From contig NZ_JACJUG010000026.1 of NCBI RefSeq assembly GCF_014174515.1, forward strand, positions 1 through 64,000: 64,000 nucleotides of DNA, given 5' to 3'. Below are positions 1 to 9,081 of the stretch, in pieces (position 1 is the stretch's first letter; every line of letters starts with the position of its first letter). The notes beneath the pieces are model-generated. The model ran no database searches and was not told the DNA's origin. It saw only the letters and a program-made list of their open reading frames with translations. The position numbers and the translations under genes were made by a program. Source of the DNA: Mitsuaria sp. WAJ17. GTDB taxonomy: Bacteria; Pseudomonadota; Gammaproteobacteria; Burkholderiales; Burkholderiaceae_C.

Positions 1-132
1 CCCACGCCCGCGCCCGCGCCCACGCCCACGCCCGCGCCAACGCCCACGCCAACGCCCACGCCAACGCCCACGCCAACGCCCGCGCCAACGCCAACGCCAA
101 CGCCAACGCCAAGCCCCACGCCCGGCCCGCCC
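1..132 (+). repeat. Tandem hexamer/dodecamer repeat encoding a Pro-Thr linker
   Basis: Degenerate units of CCCACGCCAACG (variants CCCGCG, CCAACG) run from base 1 to about 132 in frame with the sugar dehydrogenase, coding alternating Pro and Thr/Ala. The array continues off the left edge, so copy number is unknown. Such arrays can change length by slippage without breaking the frame, because the unit is a multiple of three. Confidence 0.85.
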
Positions 133-1173
133 CCCCAACTGGCTACGCTGCGCACCGACCTGGGCAACCCCTGGTCCCTGGCCGTGTTGCCTGACGGTCG
201 GATGCTGCTGACCCAGCGCAGCGGCGGCCTGCTGCGGCTCAGTGCCGATGCTCGGCAGAAAGAAGTCATCACCGGTGCTCCCGCTGTGGATGCGGCCGGG
301 CAGGGCGGCCTGTTGGACCTTGCCCTGGATCCCGACTTCAGCCAGAACGGCCTCGTCTACCTGAGCTTCAGCGAGCCCGGCAGTGGCAGCGAGGCCGGAC
401 GCAGCGGCACGGCCGTCTTGAAGGCACGGCTGCAGGGCTCGGCCTTGGTGGAGGGGCAGGTGATCTTCCGGCAGAGCCCCAAGGTCAGTGGTTCCGGGCA
501 CTACGGCTCGCGCCTGGTCTTCGCCCGTGACAAGACCCTCTTCGTGACCCTGGGCGAGCGCCAGCAGGGCAGCCCTGCACAGGACCTGGGCAAGACCTTG
601 GGCAAGGTGATGCGCATCAACCGCGACGGCAGTCTGCCGGTGGACAACCCGTCACTGGGCGCTGGCGCTGCGGCGGGCGTCTACTCACTGGGCCACCGCA
701 ATCCGCAGGGCGCTGCGCTGCATCCGCAGACAGGCGAGCTCTGGATCAGCGAGCACGGCCCGCAAGGCGGGGACGAGATCAACCGCATCACGCCCGGCGG
801 CAACTACGGCTGGCCCGTGCGCAGCTATGGCTGCAACTACGGCGATCCGGTGGGCGATGCCTGCCGCATCGGTGGGGGCACGCATGCGCCCGCCTATATG
901 GAGCCCCTGACCTTCTGGGTGCCAACCTCCATCGCGCCGGCTGGCCTGCTGTTCTATACCGGCAGCATGTTCCCCGAGTGGCAGGGCCAGCTCTTCTCCG
1001 GCAGCCTGGCCGGCCAGGCGCTGTGGCGGCTGACGCTGGCCGGCAACACGGTGCAGGAGCGTCGCGCGATGTATGCGGATCTCGGCGAGCGCATCCGTGA
1101 CGTCAGGCAGGCGCCCGATGGCGCGCTGCTGATGCTCACCGACAGCGGCAAGCTGCTGCGTGTCTTTCGCTGA
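1..1173 (+). CDS. PQQ-dependent sugar dehydrogenase, 5' end cut by window edge
   Basis: The frame is open from base 1 to the TGA at 1171-1173 (390 residues visible), so the start lies outside the window. The first 45 or so residues are a Pro/Thr/Ala linker encoded by tandem repeats; the rest is a six-bladed propeller of the glucose/sorbosone dehydrogenase (YliI/Asd) family. Visible family signatures are the NPWSLAVLPDGRMLLTQR opening, GHRNPQG, SEHGPQGGDEIN and GGNYGWP. Known members oxidise aldose sugars in the periplasm with PQQ and calcium. A Pro-Thr spacer before the propeller suggests an exported, perhaps lipid-anchored protein, but the signal peptide is not visible. Family is secure; substrate is not readable. 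Confidence 0.85.
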   Translation, partial: PTPAPAPTPTPAPTPTPTPTPTPTPTPAPTPTPTPTPSPTPGPPPQLATLRTDLGNPWSLAVLPDGRMLLTQRSGGLLRLSADARQKEVITGAPAVDAAGQGGLLDLALDPDFSQNGLVYLSFSEPGSGSEAGRSGTAVLKARLQGSALVEGQVIFRQSPKVSGSGHYGSRLVFARDKTLFVTLGERQQGSPAQDLGKTLGKVMRINRDGSLPVDNPSLGAGAAAGVYSLGHRNPQGAALHPQTGELWISEHGPQGGDEINRITPGGNYGWPVRSYGCNYGDPVGDACRIGGGTHAPAYMEPLTFWVPTSIAPAGLLFYTGSMFPEWQGQLFSGSLAGQALWRLTLAGNTVQERRAMYADLGERIRDVRQAPDGALLMLTDSGKLLRVFR

Positions 1174-1185
1174 GGGGCGAGGCGC

Positions 1186-1665
1186 TCACAGCGCGAGGCC
1201 CAGGCAGACGGCGTCTTCCCGGCCCGCGTAGTGGCCATAGCCCGGGATCTCCGCGAATCCCTGGCGCCGGTAGAAGGCCAGGGCGCGGGCGTTGCTGCGC
1301 CGGGTCTCCAGCCAGACGCGCCGATAGCCCTGGCGGCGGGCCTCATCCAGCAGGGCCGCCAGCAAGGCGGCGCCGATGCCCCGACCGCGGGTCCGGGCGT
1401 ACATGCGTTTGATCTCGGCCGTCCCGGGCGGTCCGTCGGGGAGCAGGCGCAGGGCTCCGCAGGCCTGGGCCTGCCCCAGCACGTCCCGGGCCACCAGGAA
1501 GGCACTGCCGGGCGCGTGCATCTGCGCGGGATCGAAGCGTGCGGCGCCGCTGTCACCGCAAAGCGCGGCAAGCAGGGCATTCAGCTCGCCCATCAAGGCG
1601 GCAGCCTCCTCGCCGCAGGCGTCTTGTGGCTCGATGCGCCAGTTGGCCACGGCCGCGCCTCTCAC
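1186..1665 (-). CDS. GNAT family N-acetyltransferase
   Basis: A 159-residue protein with the GNAT acetyl-CoA-binding motif: EIKRMYARTRGRGIGAALLAALLDEA (residues about 88-113, quoted here only to show the R-G-R-G-I-G pyrophosphate loop), then the RxNARALAFYRRQGF motif typical of the last strand. It starts with GTG at 1665, which overlaps the stop of the upstream GNAT gene in a GTGA quartet (1662-1665). The two acetyltransferases are therefore probably translationally coupled. Substrate unknown; a small molecule or peptide amine is the usual target in this family. Confidence 0.8.
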   Translation of the reverse strand: MRGAAVANWRIEPQDACGEEAAALMGELNALLAALCGDSGAARFDPAQMHAPGSAFLVARDVLGQAQACGALRLLPDGPPGTAEIKRMYARTRGRGIGAALLAALLDEARRQGYRRVWLETRRSNARALAFYRRQGFAEIPGYGHYAGREDAVCLGLAL

Positions 1666-2318
1666 AGGGTCTTGTAGAGCAGGGCCGCCGAATGCAGCCG
1701 GCCTTCAGCGCAGACGCTGTGCTCTGGGATGGCACCGGCGCGCTGCCAGCCCAGGTGGGTATAGACCGCCTCGGCCTGGGAATCCGCCGGCGCCTCCAGG
1801 ACCAGCAGGCGACGGCCCTGGCGCAGGGCACTGCATTCCAGGGTGGCCATCAGCTGGCTCGCGATGCCCCGGCCGCGCTCCTGGCTGTGCACCATGAGGC
1901 GCTGCACCTCACCGCGGTGGTGCGCGTTGGAGGGCTGGGGGAGGGCCAACTGCACCGCACCCTGCAGCGGGCCATGGCCATCACCCTCGCAGGCGATCCA
2001 GAGGTGATGGTGGCTGCCCAGCCGCGCATAGACGCTGTGCCAGTAGTCCATGGCCTGGTAGCGGGACAGCGGCGCAAGAAAACCCAGGGAGGCGCCGTGG
2101 TGCACGCTGTCGATGAGAAGGTCCGCCAGAGCGGGCAGCCATTGCAGGTCCCGTGAACCCAGCGCTCGCACCTGCACCGCACCGCGCTTGCGCGCCTCCC
2201 CGACCACGCGCAGGCGGGCGGCGCCAGCGCCCTGGGGCTGGGCGGTGGGCGGCTGCAGCGGAGCGAGGGACGAGGTGGCGGCCGGGGTGTAGGCAAAGGG
2301 GGCGTCAAAGGCTTGCAT
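1662..2318 (-). CDS. GNAT family N-acetyltransferase
   Basis: A 218-residue GNAT protein. The acetyl-CoA motif is VQRLMVHSQERGRGIASQLM, preceded by a long beta-strand region and followed by LVLEAPADSQAEAVYTHLGWQ, the usual neighbour-strand motif. Residues 1-40 are Ala/Pro/Gln-rich and probably disordered. An AGGAG lies 9 bases before the ATG at 2318. Its TGA overlaps the GTG of the next gene, forming a two-gene acetyltransferase operon. The two proteins are only distantly alike, so this is not a simple duplication. Substrate unknown. Confidence 0.8.
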   Translation of the reverse strand: MQAFDAPFAYTPAATSSLAPLQPPTAQPQGAGAARLRVVGEARKRGAVQVRALGSRDLQWLPALADLLIDSVHHGASLGFLAPLSRYQAMDYWHSVYARLGSHHHLWIACEGDGHGPLQGAVQLALPQPSNAHHRGEVQRLMVHSQERGRGIASQLMATLECSALRQGRRLLVLEAPADSQAEAVYTHLGWQRAGAIPEHSVCAEGRLHSAALLYKTL

Positions 2319-2419
2319 GGTGCTGCGCTCCTGAGTTCGGATCGGCCCGTCGGGTGGACGGATTCACCTCCTTCAAAGCAAGCAGCGTGCCAATTGCCGG
2401 CGGCACGACGATGACGGGA

Positions 2420-3634
2420 TCAGACCGTCTGTTCGGCAGGGGGCCAGCCTGGCTCGTCGCAAAGGCGACCGCGGCCCCGGCGCTTGGCCTCGTAGAGCGC
2501 GGCGTCGGCGCGGCGCATCATGTCCTCGACGCTGCGGTCTCCCGGGCGCAGCAGGGCCCAGCCCGCGCTGTAGTCCAGGGGGAAGCCCAGCTCGGGCTCC
2601 GCTCGGGCACGCAGCACGGCTCGCAGCCGCGCATCCATCGCGTGAGGGCCCAGGGCATCGCTGCGGGCCATCAGCACGCAGAACTCCTCGCCGCCCACCC
2701 GTCCGGCCAGGTCGCCCACCCGAAGCACTTGCTGCACGCAGCTGGCGAACAGGGCCAGGGCGCGGTCCCCGCCCTCATGGCCATGATCGTCATTGACCTT
2801 CTTGAACAGGTCCAGGTCCAGCATCATCAGGCACAGGGGCTCGCCGTGGCGCCGGGCAAGGGAGATCAGCTCCGCGGAACGGCTGCCGAAGGCGCGGCGG
2901 TTGGCCAGTCCGGTGAGGGCGTCCGTTTGGGCCTGGCGCTGCAGGTTCAGCTCGGTCTCGCCGCGCCATGCCACGAGGATGGACAGCACGCTGACCAGCA
3001 GCATCACATGCGTCCCCAGGATGATGGCCTGCGTGAGCGCCGCTTCCCAGCCCGCCTCGCGTTCGAGGAAATGCAGGCCACAGCGCAGCAAGGTGACGCC
3101 GGCCATGACGCCGAAGCCCAGCCCGAGCAAGGTGCGCCACGCCCGGTCCTTGTGCTCGATGGGCGTGCCATGCCTGCTTTCGAGGCTCTTCTGCTCCGCC
3201 TCGCGCGGCCAGGAGCAGGCCAGGGCCAGGGCCAGCATCTGCAGGGCAAGGCCCAGGCCGGACCAGGCGATGCCGAAGTGGTCTGCGCCGCTGCCATCCA
3301 GCACCGAGGCGAGGGCCAGCACCAGGGGCGCACCCGTCATGGCCCAGCGGCCAGGGCGCCTGCCCAGCCAGTCCCTGAGGGCCAGCCAGAGTGCGCTGAG
3401 GCTGGCGCTGAGTGCCAGCATGGCGACGAAGCCGCCCAGACCATCGCTGATCGGGGTGCCCGAGGCCTGCCGCAGCCACAGTGCCATCCAGCCCACGCAT
3501 TGCAGGGCGATATAGCCTTGTGCGAAGCGGGCCGCGCGACTGACGGGCGAGCCCATCAGCAGGGGCAGCATCACCATGAGGCTCAGCAGCTCCAGCAGTA
3601 GCAGGCTCAGCAGCGTGGGGGTGTCCAGGGACAT
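2420..3634 (-). CDS. Membrane diguanylate cyclase (GGDEF)
   Basis: A 404-residue protein with six or seven hydrophobic segments in residues 1-215 and a C-terminal GGDEF domain (about 235-395). The active-site signature is GGEEF, an accepted active variant. The metal/substrate motif DLDLFKKVNDDHGHEGGD is present. An RVGD sequence sits five residues before GGEEF, the position of the RxxD inhibitory site, so product feedback by c-di-GMP is likely. The protein should make c-di-GMP from two GTP at the inner membrane; the signal sensed by the membrane part is unknown. It stands alone between the acetyltransferases and amn. Confidence 0.88.
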   Translation of the reverse strand: MSLDTPTLLSLLLLELLSLMVMLPLLMGSPVSRAARFAQGYIALQCVGWMALWLRQASGTPISDGLGGFVAMLALSASLSALWLALRDWLGRRPGRWAMTGAPLVLALASVLDGSGADHFGIAWSGLGLALQMLALALACSWPREAEQKSLESRHGTPIEHKDRAWRTLLGLGFGVMAGVTLLRCGLHFLEREAGWEAALTQAIILGTHVMLLVSVLSILVAWRGETELNLQRQAQTDALTGLANRRAFGSRSAELISLARRHGEPLCLMMLDLDLFKKVNDDHGHEGGDRALALFASCVQQVLRVGDLAGRVGGEEFCVLMARSDALGPHAMDARLRAVLRARAEPELGFPLDYSAGWALLRPGDRSVEDMMRRADAALYEAKRRGRGRLCDEPGWPPAEQTV

Positions 3635-3727
3635 GGAGTCGAGTCTTGCCTGGAAGCGGGGCGTCCCCCATTGTGGGGCTGCCCGCCAGAAAAAGTCACG
3701 CGCTGGTGCACACCACCGGGTGGCCGA

Positions 3728-5248
3728 TCACTGGAAGGCGACTTCGGCAAAGCTGCGCAGCTTGCGGCTGTGCAGCTTGCCGGCCGGGCTGGCACGCAGC
3801 AGCTCGATGGCGCGCAAGCCGATGCGCAGGTGCTGGTCCACCCGCTCGCGATAGAAGTGGTTGGCCATGCCGGGCAGCTTGATCTCGCCGTGCAGGGGTT
3901 TGTCGGAGACGCACAGCAAGGTGCCATAGGGCACGCGGAAGCGGAAGCCGTTGGCGGCGATGGTGGCGCTTTCCATGTCCAGCGCGATGGCCCGGCTCTG
4001 GCTGAAGCGCCGCTCCGGTCCACCCTGGTGTGCACTGGGCAGCAGCTCCCAGTTGCGGTTGTCGGTCGAGGCCACCGTGCCTGTGCGCAGGATGCGCTTG
4101 AGCTCGAAGCCCGAGAGCTGTGTGACCTCTGCCACCGCCTTCTCCAGGGCCACCTGCACCTCGGCCAGCGGCGGGATGGGCACCCACAGCGGCAGTTCCT
4201 CGTCCAGCACATGGTCCTCGCGCACATAGCCGTGGGCGAGCACGTAGTCCCCCAGCTGCTGGCTGTTGCGCAGTCCGGCGCAGTGGCCCAGCATCAGCCA
4301 GCAGTGCGGGCGCAGCACGGCGATGTGGTCGCTCATGGTCTTGGCATTGGCCGGACCCACGCCGATGTTGACCATGGTGATGCCGCTCGCATCCTTTCGC
4401 AGCAGATGGTAGGCCGGCATCTGAGGCAGGCGCAGCGGCGGCAGGCCCGGCGTCATGGAGGCAAACTCCGACTCGCAGCCCACGCGGGCCGTCCAGACGT
4501 TGCCGGGCTCGACGAAGCCGATGCAGTCGTCCAGCTCATGCGGTGCCGCCGGGTCGGGCGGCGATTGCATCAGCTCGCGGCCCAGGCGGATGAATTCGTC
4601 GATGTAGAACTGGTAATTCGTGAAGAGCACGAAGTTCTGGAAGTGTTCCGGCGAGCAGCCGGTGTAGTGGCGCAGGCGGTGCAGGGAGTAGTCCACCCGT
4701 GGCGCGGTGAACAGGGCGAGGGGCTCGGGCTCGCCCGGGGCGGGTTCGTGCGTGCCGTTGGCGATGCCGTCGTCCATGGCGGCCAGGTCCGGCAGGTCGA
4801 AGCACTCGCGCAGCAGCAGCCGGCGCTCCGGCGGCAGATCGCCCTCCAGGTGCTCGTGCTCGCTGAGCGCGAAGTGCAGGGGGATGGGCGCGGTGCTGCT
4901 GCCAATCTCCAGCTCCGTGCCGTGGTTCTTCAGCAGCAGCTCGAACTGTTCGCGGTAGTAGCGGCCGAAGAGCTCGGGCCGGGTGAGCGTGGTCTCGTAG
5001 ACACCGGGGCCGGCCACGAAGCCGTAGGCCAGCCGCGAATCGCCCCGGGTGAGCCGATCGCTGCGCAGGCGCACGAAGGGGTAGCAGGCGCGCACGCGCC
5101 CCACGTCCTCGCCGCGGAGGAAGCGTTGCAGGGCATCGCGCAAATGGCTCACGCCCTGCGAATAGATCAGCTGCGCCTGCTGCCAGGCTGCCTCGGCCTG
5201 CTGGAAGCGCTGAGGGGCGACAAAGGGGGCGGTGTTGGCAATCTTCAT
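3728..5248 (-). CDS. amn: AMP nucleosidase
   Basis: A 506-residue protein matching Amn, which hydrolyses AMP to adenine and ribose 5-phosphate in purine turnover. The N-terminal half has the Amn-specific regulatory region (YGFVAGPGVYETTLTRPELF, residues about 75-95). The C-terminal half is the nucleoside-phosphorylase fold, with NIGVGPANAKTMSDHIAVLRP and the late MESATIAANGFRFRVPYGTLLCVSDKPLHGE region that holds the purine-binding residues. Start chosen at 5248 because AGGAG lies 5 bases before it; an ATG six codons upstream lacks such a site. Length is close to the E. coli enzyme (484). Monocistronic, divergent from the pullulanase gene. Confidence 0.93.
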   Translation of the reverse strand: MKIANTAPFVAPQRFQQAEAAWQQAQLIYSQGVSHLRDALQRFLRGEDVGRVRACYPFVRLRSDRLTRGDSRLAYGFVAGPGVYETTLTRPELFGRYYREQFELLLKNHGTELEIGSSTAPIPLHFALSEHEHLEGDLPPERRLLLRECFDLPDLAAMDDGIANGTHEPAPGEPEPLALFTAPRVDYSLHRLRHYTGCSPEHFQNFVLFTNYQFYIDEFIRLGRELMQSPPDPAAPHELDDCIGFVEPGNVWTARVGCESEFASMTPGLPPLRLPQMPAYHLLRKDASGITMVNIGVGPANAKTMSDHIAVLRPHCWLMLGHCAGLRNSQQLGDYVLAHGYVREDHVLDEELPLWVPIPPLAEVQVALEKAVAEVTQLSGFELKRILRTGTVASTDNRNWELLPSAHQGGPERRFSQSRAIALDMESATIAANGFRFRVPYGTLLCVSDKPLHGEIKLPGMANHFYRERVDQHLRIGLRAIELLRASPAGKLHSRKLRSFAEVAFQ

Positions 5249-5450
5249 GGGAGCTCCTGCAGGCATTGTGGCCCGGAAGCCTGGGCCTCAAGAAAAGTAG
5301 CAAAGCTACTCAATGGCAATTGGTGTTTTGATTCATCTGTTGGTTACGCGAGGTTTCTAAGGGTTGCTCCGCCCTGTTTGATGTAGTTTTGTTTCAATAC
5401 CATGCCGTCAGGTCGCGGCCATGACCGCGCCAGCAACGGAGCGAGACACC
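5249..5450. promoter_or_regulatory. Divergent amn/pullulanase control region
   Basis: About 200 bases between the two start codons. Bases 5285-5400 are clearly richer in A+T than the surroundings, as expected of a promoter region. A small perfect inverted repeat, AGTAGC-aaa-GCTACT, lies at 5296-5310. I could not assign a confident -35/-10 pair or a named operator. Confidence 0.4.
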
Positions 5451-8400
5451 ATGAATGCGATCGAGCGGCCACGCGGCCGTGGCTGGCTGTGGGCCGGCCT
5501 GCTGTCACTCACCCTGGCCCTGGCGGGCTGCGGCGGCGGTGCGGGGGGCGGCAGCGCCGCTCCCTCCACACCCCCGGCGGACGACCCGCTCCTGAGCCAG
5601 GGCAGTACGTCCGGCCCCAACGTCTTGCTGCAGGCCTTGCCGGCACCGGCCACCGGCGGAAGCACAGGCGGCACGGACACGGCCACCACGCTCACGGTGC
5701 ACTACAAGCGCCTCGACGGTGTCACCAGCGGCTGGCAGCTCCACAGCTGGGGCGCGGCACAGGACCCGGGTTGGAACAGCGGCCACAACCCCGCGGGCAG
5801 CGACAGCTTCGGCGCGATCTACCAAGTGCCCCTGGTCGCCAGTTCGGGCTCCGTGGGCTATCTCTTCCACAAGGGCGACAGCAAGGACCACGGCGGCGCC
5901 GACCAGAGCTACACGCTCAAGCCAGGCAAGAACGAGATCTGGCGCATCGAGGGCGACGCCAGCACCTACCTCGCCAATCCCACCGGGGCGGCGGCGCCCG
6001 ACCTCAAGCTCGTGCGTGTGCACTACAAGCGCTATGACGCCAACTACGCGGCCTGGGGCCTGCACCTGTGGGACGGCAGCGGCCTTGACGTGTCGCGTCT
6101 GACCGGCCTGGGCCTGGGCAACTGGGGGGCACCCGTGCCCCTGGCCCAGATGCCCGGCTACAGCGCCGGCAGCAGCGAGGTCGTGTTCGAGCTCCCTGTG
6201 CTCAACCCGCAGGGCGATGCCTCGCGCAAGTCGGTGGAGTTCATCATCCACGGCCTGCCGCCCCGGGAGGGCGACAAGGACGGCCGCGACCAGAACATCC
6301 GCGTGGACTACGCCGCCCTGCGCATCAGCCAGCAGGTGGGCGAGGTCTGGCTGGTCCAGCAGGACGCCACGGTCTATGCCGCGGCACCGGACACGCGCTC
6401 CGTTTCCAGCAGCGACGCCCGTGCCGTGTGGCTCAACCGCGGGCTCATCCAGTGGCCCCGGGTGGACGCGGGTGGCGTGCACAAGCTCTACCACTCGGCC
6501 ACCGGCCAGATCGTGGTGGCCAAGGACGCCAAGCTCAGCGGGGCTGACGGCTCGCTGCTGCTGAGCCGTTCAAGCGCTGCCGTGCCTGCCGCCGTGGCCG
6601 AGCGCTTCAAGTACGTGGCCCCCGGCGTGGTCCTGGCCCTCAAGGACAGCGATCAGGCCCGGCTGGGCGAGCTGCTGAAGCAGCAGCTGGTGCTGGTACA
6701 GGAAGATGCCAGCGGCCTGGTGCAGAACGCCACCACCGTGCAACTGGCCGGCGCGCTGGACGATCTCTATGCCGCGGCCGCGTCCATCCCCGACCTCGGC
6801 GCCACCGTGGCCGGCGGCAGCACGCGCTTCAAGCTCTGGGCGCCCACGGCCCAGACGGTGCGTGTCTACACCTATGCCGGCAGCAGCGGCGAGCCGCTCA
6901 GCGTGGACGCCATGAGCTTCGACGCCGCCACGGGCGTCTGGGCCCTCAGCAAGCCCTCGGATCTCAGCGGGCGCTACTACCGCTATGCCGTCGATGTGTT
7001 CGTGCGCGGCAAGGGCCTGCTGCGCAACTTCGTGACGGACCCTTACTCGGTGAGTCTGGGCCTGGACTCCGCGCGCAGCTACATCGCCAGCCTGGACGAT
7101 GCCCGCCTCAAGCCCGCGGGCTGGGACCAGAGCACGCCGCCCGCGACTGTGGCCCGCAACACCGACATGAGCATCTATGAGCTGCACCTGCGGGACTTCT
7201 CCGTCACGGACGCCAGCGTGCCGGCCGCGCATCGCGGCAAGTACCTGGCCTTCACCGACACGGCCAGCCAGGGCATGCAACACCTGAGGGCCCTGGCCGC
7301 AGCCGGCCTCACCGATGTGCACCTGCTGCCGGCTTTCGACCTGGGCAGCGTGCCCGAGAGCGGCTGCACGACGCCTGCCATCAGCGGGGCGGCCGACGCC
7401 GAGACCCAGCAGGCCGCCGTCGCCGCCGGCGCCTCTGGCGACTGCTTCAACTGGGGCTACGACCCCTACCACTACGGCGCCCCCGAGGGCAGCTACGCCA
7501 GCGATGCCGCTGATGGGGCCAGGCGCATCCTCGAGTTCCGCCAGATGGTCATGGGCCTCAACAACGCCGGCCTGCGCGTGGGCATGGACGTGGTCTACAA
7601 CCACACCGTCGCCTCGGGCCAGGACACCGTCAAGTCCGTGCTGGATCGCGTGGTACCGGGCTACTACCACCGGCTCAATGCCAGCGGCGGCGTGGAGACC
7701 TCGACCTGCTGCGACAACACGGCGACCGAGAACCTGATGATGGGCAAGCTGATGATCGACACCACGATCCGCTGGGCCCGGGACTACCACATCAGCTCTT
7801 TCCGCTTCGACATCATGGGCCATCAGCCGCGCGCGGTGATGGAGCAGCTCAAGGCCGCGGTGGCAGCGGCCGCAGGCCGGCCGGTGCAGCTCATCGGCGA
7901 GGGCTGGAACTTCGGCGAGGTCATGGACGGCGCGCGTTTCGTGCAGGCTTCCATGGGCTCGCTCAACGGCTCGGGCATTGGCAGCTTCAACCCCTTCATT
8001 CGCGATGCGGTGCGGGGCGGCAGCCCCTTCGACTCGGGCAACGCCCTGATCGCCAACCAGGGCTGGATCAACGGGCTCTACCTCGATCCCAACGCGCAGT
8101 CCGGCGGACGCAGCCGCAACGACCTGATGTGGCAGGGCGATCTGATCAAGTCCGGCCTGGCCGGCTCGATCAAGGGCTTCCCGCTGCAGACGCACTGGGA
8201 CGCCAACGTGACGCTGGATCAACTCAACGGCGCGGGCTATGTGGCCGAGCCGGGCGAGGCGGTCAACTACATCGAGAACCACGACAACCAGACGCTCTTC
8301 GACATCAATGCCTGGCGCCTGCCCCTGACGACCTCGCGCCAGGATCGTGCCCGCGTGCAGATCCTCGGCGCGGCGATCAATGCCTTCAGCCAGGGCGTGG

Positions 8401-9002
8401 CCTATTTCCACGCCGGCGTGGACCTGCTGCGCAGCAAGAGCCTGGATCGCAACAGCTATGACGCGGGCGACTGGTTCAATCGCCTGGACTGGCGCTACCA
8501 GGACAACGGCTGGGGCAGCGGCCTGCCGATGAAGGGAGACAACGGTGACAGCTGGGCCCTGATGAAGCCCCTGCTGGTCAACGAGGCCATCCGGCCGACG
8601 CCTGCGGAGATCGCCTGGACCCGCGACGCCTTCCGCGACCTGCTGCGCATCCGCGCCAGCTCCAGCCTGTTCCGCCTGCCCAGCGCGGCCGAGATCAAGC
8701 AGCGTCTGCGCTTCCACAACACCGGCTCCGGCCAGCAGGAGGCGCTGATCGTGGGCCAGCTGGACGGCCGCGGCCTGGCGGGCGCCGGCTTCCAGGAGCT
8801 GGTCTACATCTTCAATGCCGACAAGCAGTCGCGCAGCCTCAGCATCCCGGCCTTGCAGGGCAAGGGCTACCGCCTGCACCCGGTGCACCTGGCCGGCGGG
8901 GCAGCGGATGCGCGCATCGCCACCGAGGCCCGCTACGAGGCCATGACCGGCCAGTTCAGCGTGCCGGCGCGCTCGGCGGTGGTCTGGGTGCTGGGCAACT
9001 GA
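5451..9002 (+). CDS. pulA: Pullulanase-type alpha-1,6-glucosidase, lipoprotein
   Basis: A 1183-residue secreted debranching enzyme. The start at 5451 has GGAG nine bases upstream and gives a lipoprotein signal ending LALAG-C (Cys27). Two repeated starch-binding modules of CBM41 type follow (about 80-180 and 187-300, each with a VHYKRxD...W.LHxW pattern), then the pullulanase N2 region, a CBM48 (TRFKLWAPTAQTVRVY, about 460) and a GH13 catalytic domain. Catalytic residues are visible: Asp in FRFDIMGH (about 786), Glu in GEGWNFG (about 817) and Asp in ENHDNQ (about 944). The family cleaves alpha-1,6 branches of pullulan, starch and glycogen outside the cell. Monocistronic, with its own terminator. 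Confidence 0.93.
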   Translation: MNAIERPRGRGWLWAGLLSLTLALAGCGGGAGGGSAAPSTPPADDPLLSQGSTSGPNVLLQALPAPATGGSTGGTDTATTLTVHYKRLDGVTSGWQLHSWGAAQDPGWNSGHNPAGSDSFGAIYQVPLVASSGSVGYLFHKGDSKDHGGADQSYTLKPGKNEIWRIEGDASTYLANPTGAAAPDLKLVRVHYKRYDANYAAWGLHLWDGSGLDVSRLTGLGLGNWGAPVPLAQMPGYSAGSSEVVFELPVLNPQGDASRKSVEFIIHGLPPREGDKDGRDQNIRVDYAALRISQQVGEVWLVQQDATVYAAAPDTRSVSSSDARAVWLNRGLIQWPRVDAGGVHKLYHSATGQIVVAKDAKLSGADGSLLLSRSSAAVPAAVAERFKYVAPGVVLALKDSDQARLGELLKQQLVLVQEDASGLVQNATTVQLAGALDDLYAAAASIPDLGATVAGGSTRFKLWAPTAQTVRVYTYAGSSGEPLSVDAMSFDAATGVWALSKPSDLSGRYYRYAVDVFVRGKGLLRNFVTDPYSVSLGLDSARSYIASLDDARLKPAGWDQSTPPATVARNTDMSIYELHLRDFSVTDASVPAAHRGKYLAFTDTASQGMQHLRALAAAGLTDVHLLPAFDLGSVPESGCTTPAISGAADAETQQAAVAAGASGDCFNWGYDPYHYGAPEGSYASDAADGARRILEFRQMVMGLNNAGLRVGMDVVYNHTVASGQDTVKSVLDRVVPGYYHRLNASGGVETSTCCDNTATENLMMGKLMIDTTIRWARDYHISSFRFDIMGHQPRAVMEQLKAAVAAAAGRPVQLIGEGWNFGEVMDGARFVQASMGSLNGSGIGSFNPFIRDAVRGGSPFDSGNALIANQGWINGLYLDPNAQSGGRSRNDLMWQGDLIKSGLAGSIKGFPLQTHWDANVTLDQLNGAGYVAEPGEAVNYIENHDNQTLFDINAWRLPLTTSRQDRARVQILGAAINAFSQGVAYFHAGVDLLRSKSLDRNSYDAGDWFNRLDWRYQDNGWGSGLPMKGDNGDSWALMKPLLVNEAIRPTPAEIAWTRDAFRDLLRIRASSSLFRLPSAAEIKQRLRFHNTGSGQQEALIVGQLDGRGLAGAGFQELVYIFNADKQSRSLSIPALQGKGYRLHPVHLAGGAADARIATEARYEAMTGQFSVPARSAVVWVLGN

Positions 9003-9024
9003 GCAGGGGGGACTGCCCATGAAG

Positions 9025-9048
9025 AAGGCCAGCCCGCGGGCTGGCCTT
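9025..9048. terminator. Bidirectional rho-independent terminator
   Basis: A perfect palindrome with arms AAGGCCAGCCCG and CGGGCTGGCCTT begins 22 bases after the pullulanase stop. The stem is strong and the outermost bases give a short T run on either strand. It sits between two convergent genes and can serve both. Confidence 0.75.
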
Positions 9049-9081
9049 TGTGCTGCCGGGGCCCTTGCCGGGGCCGGCCGC

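Noticed and set aside
6570..9020. Minus-strand open frame of about 816 codons across the pullulanase gene
   Set aside because: Antisense to the pullulanase catalytic domain; no family resemblance; shadow of high third-position GC.
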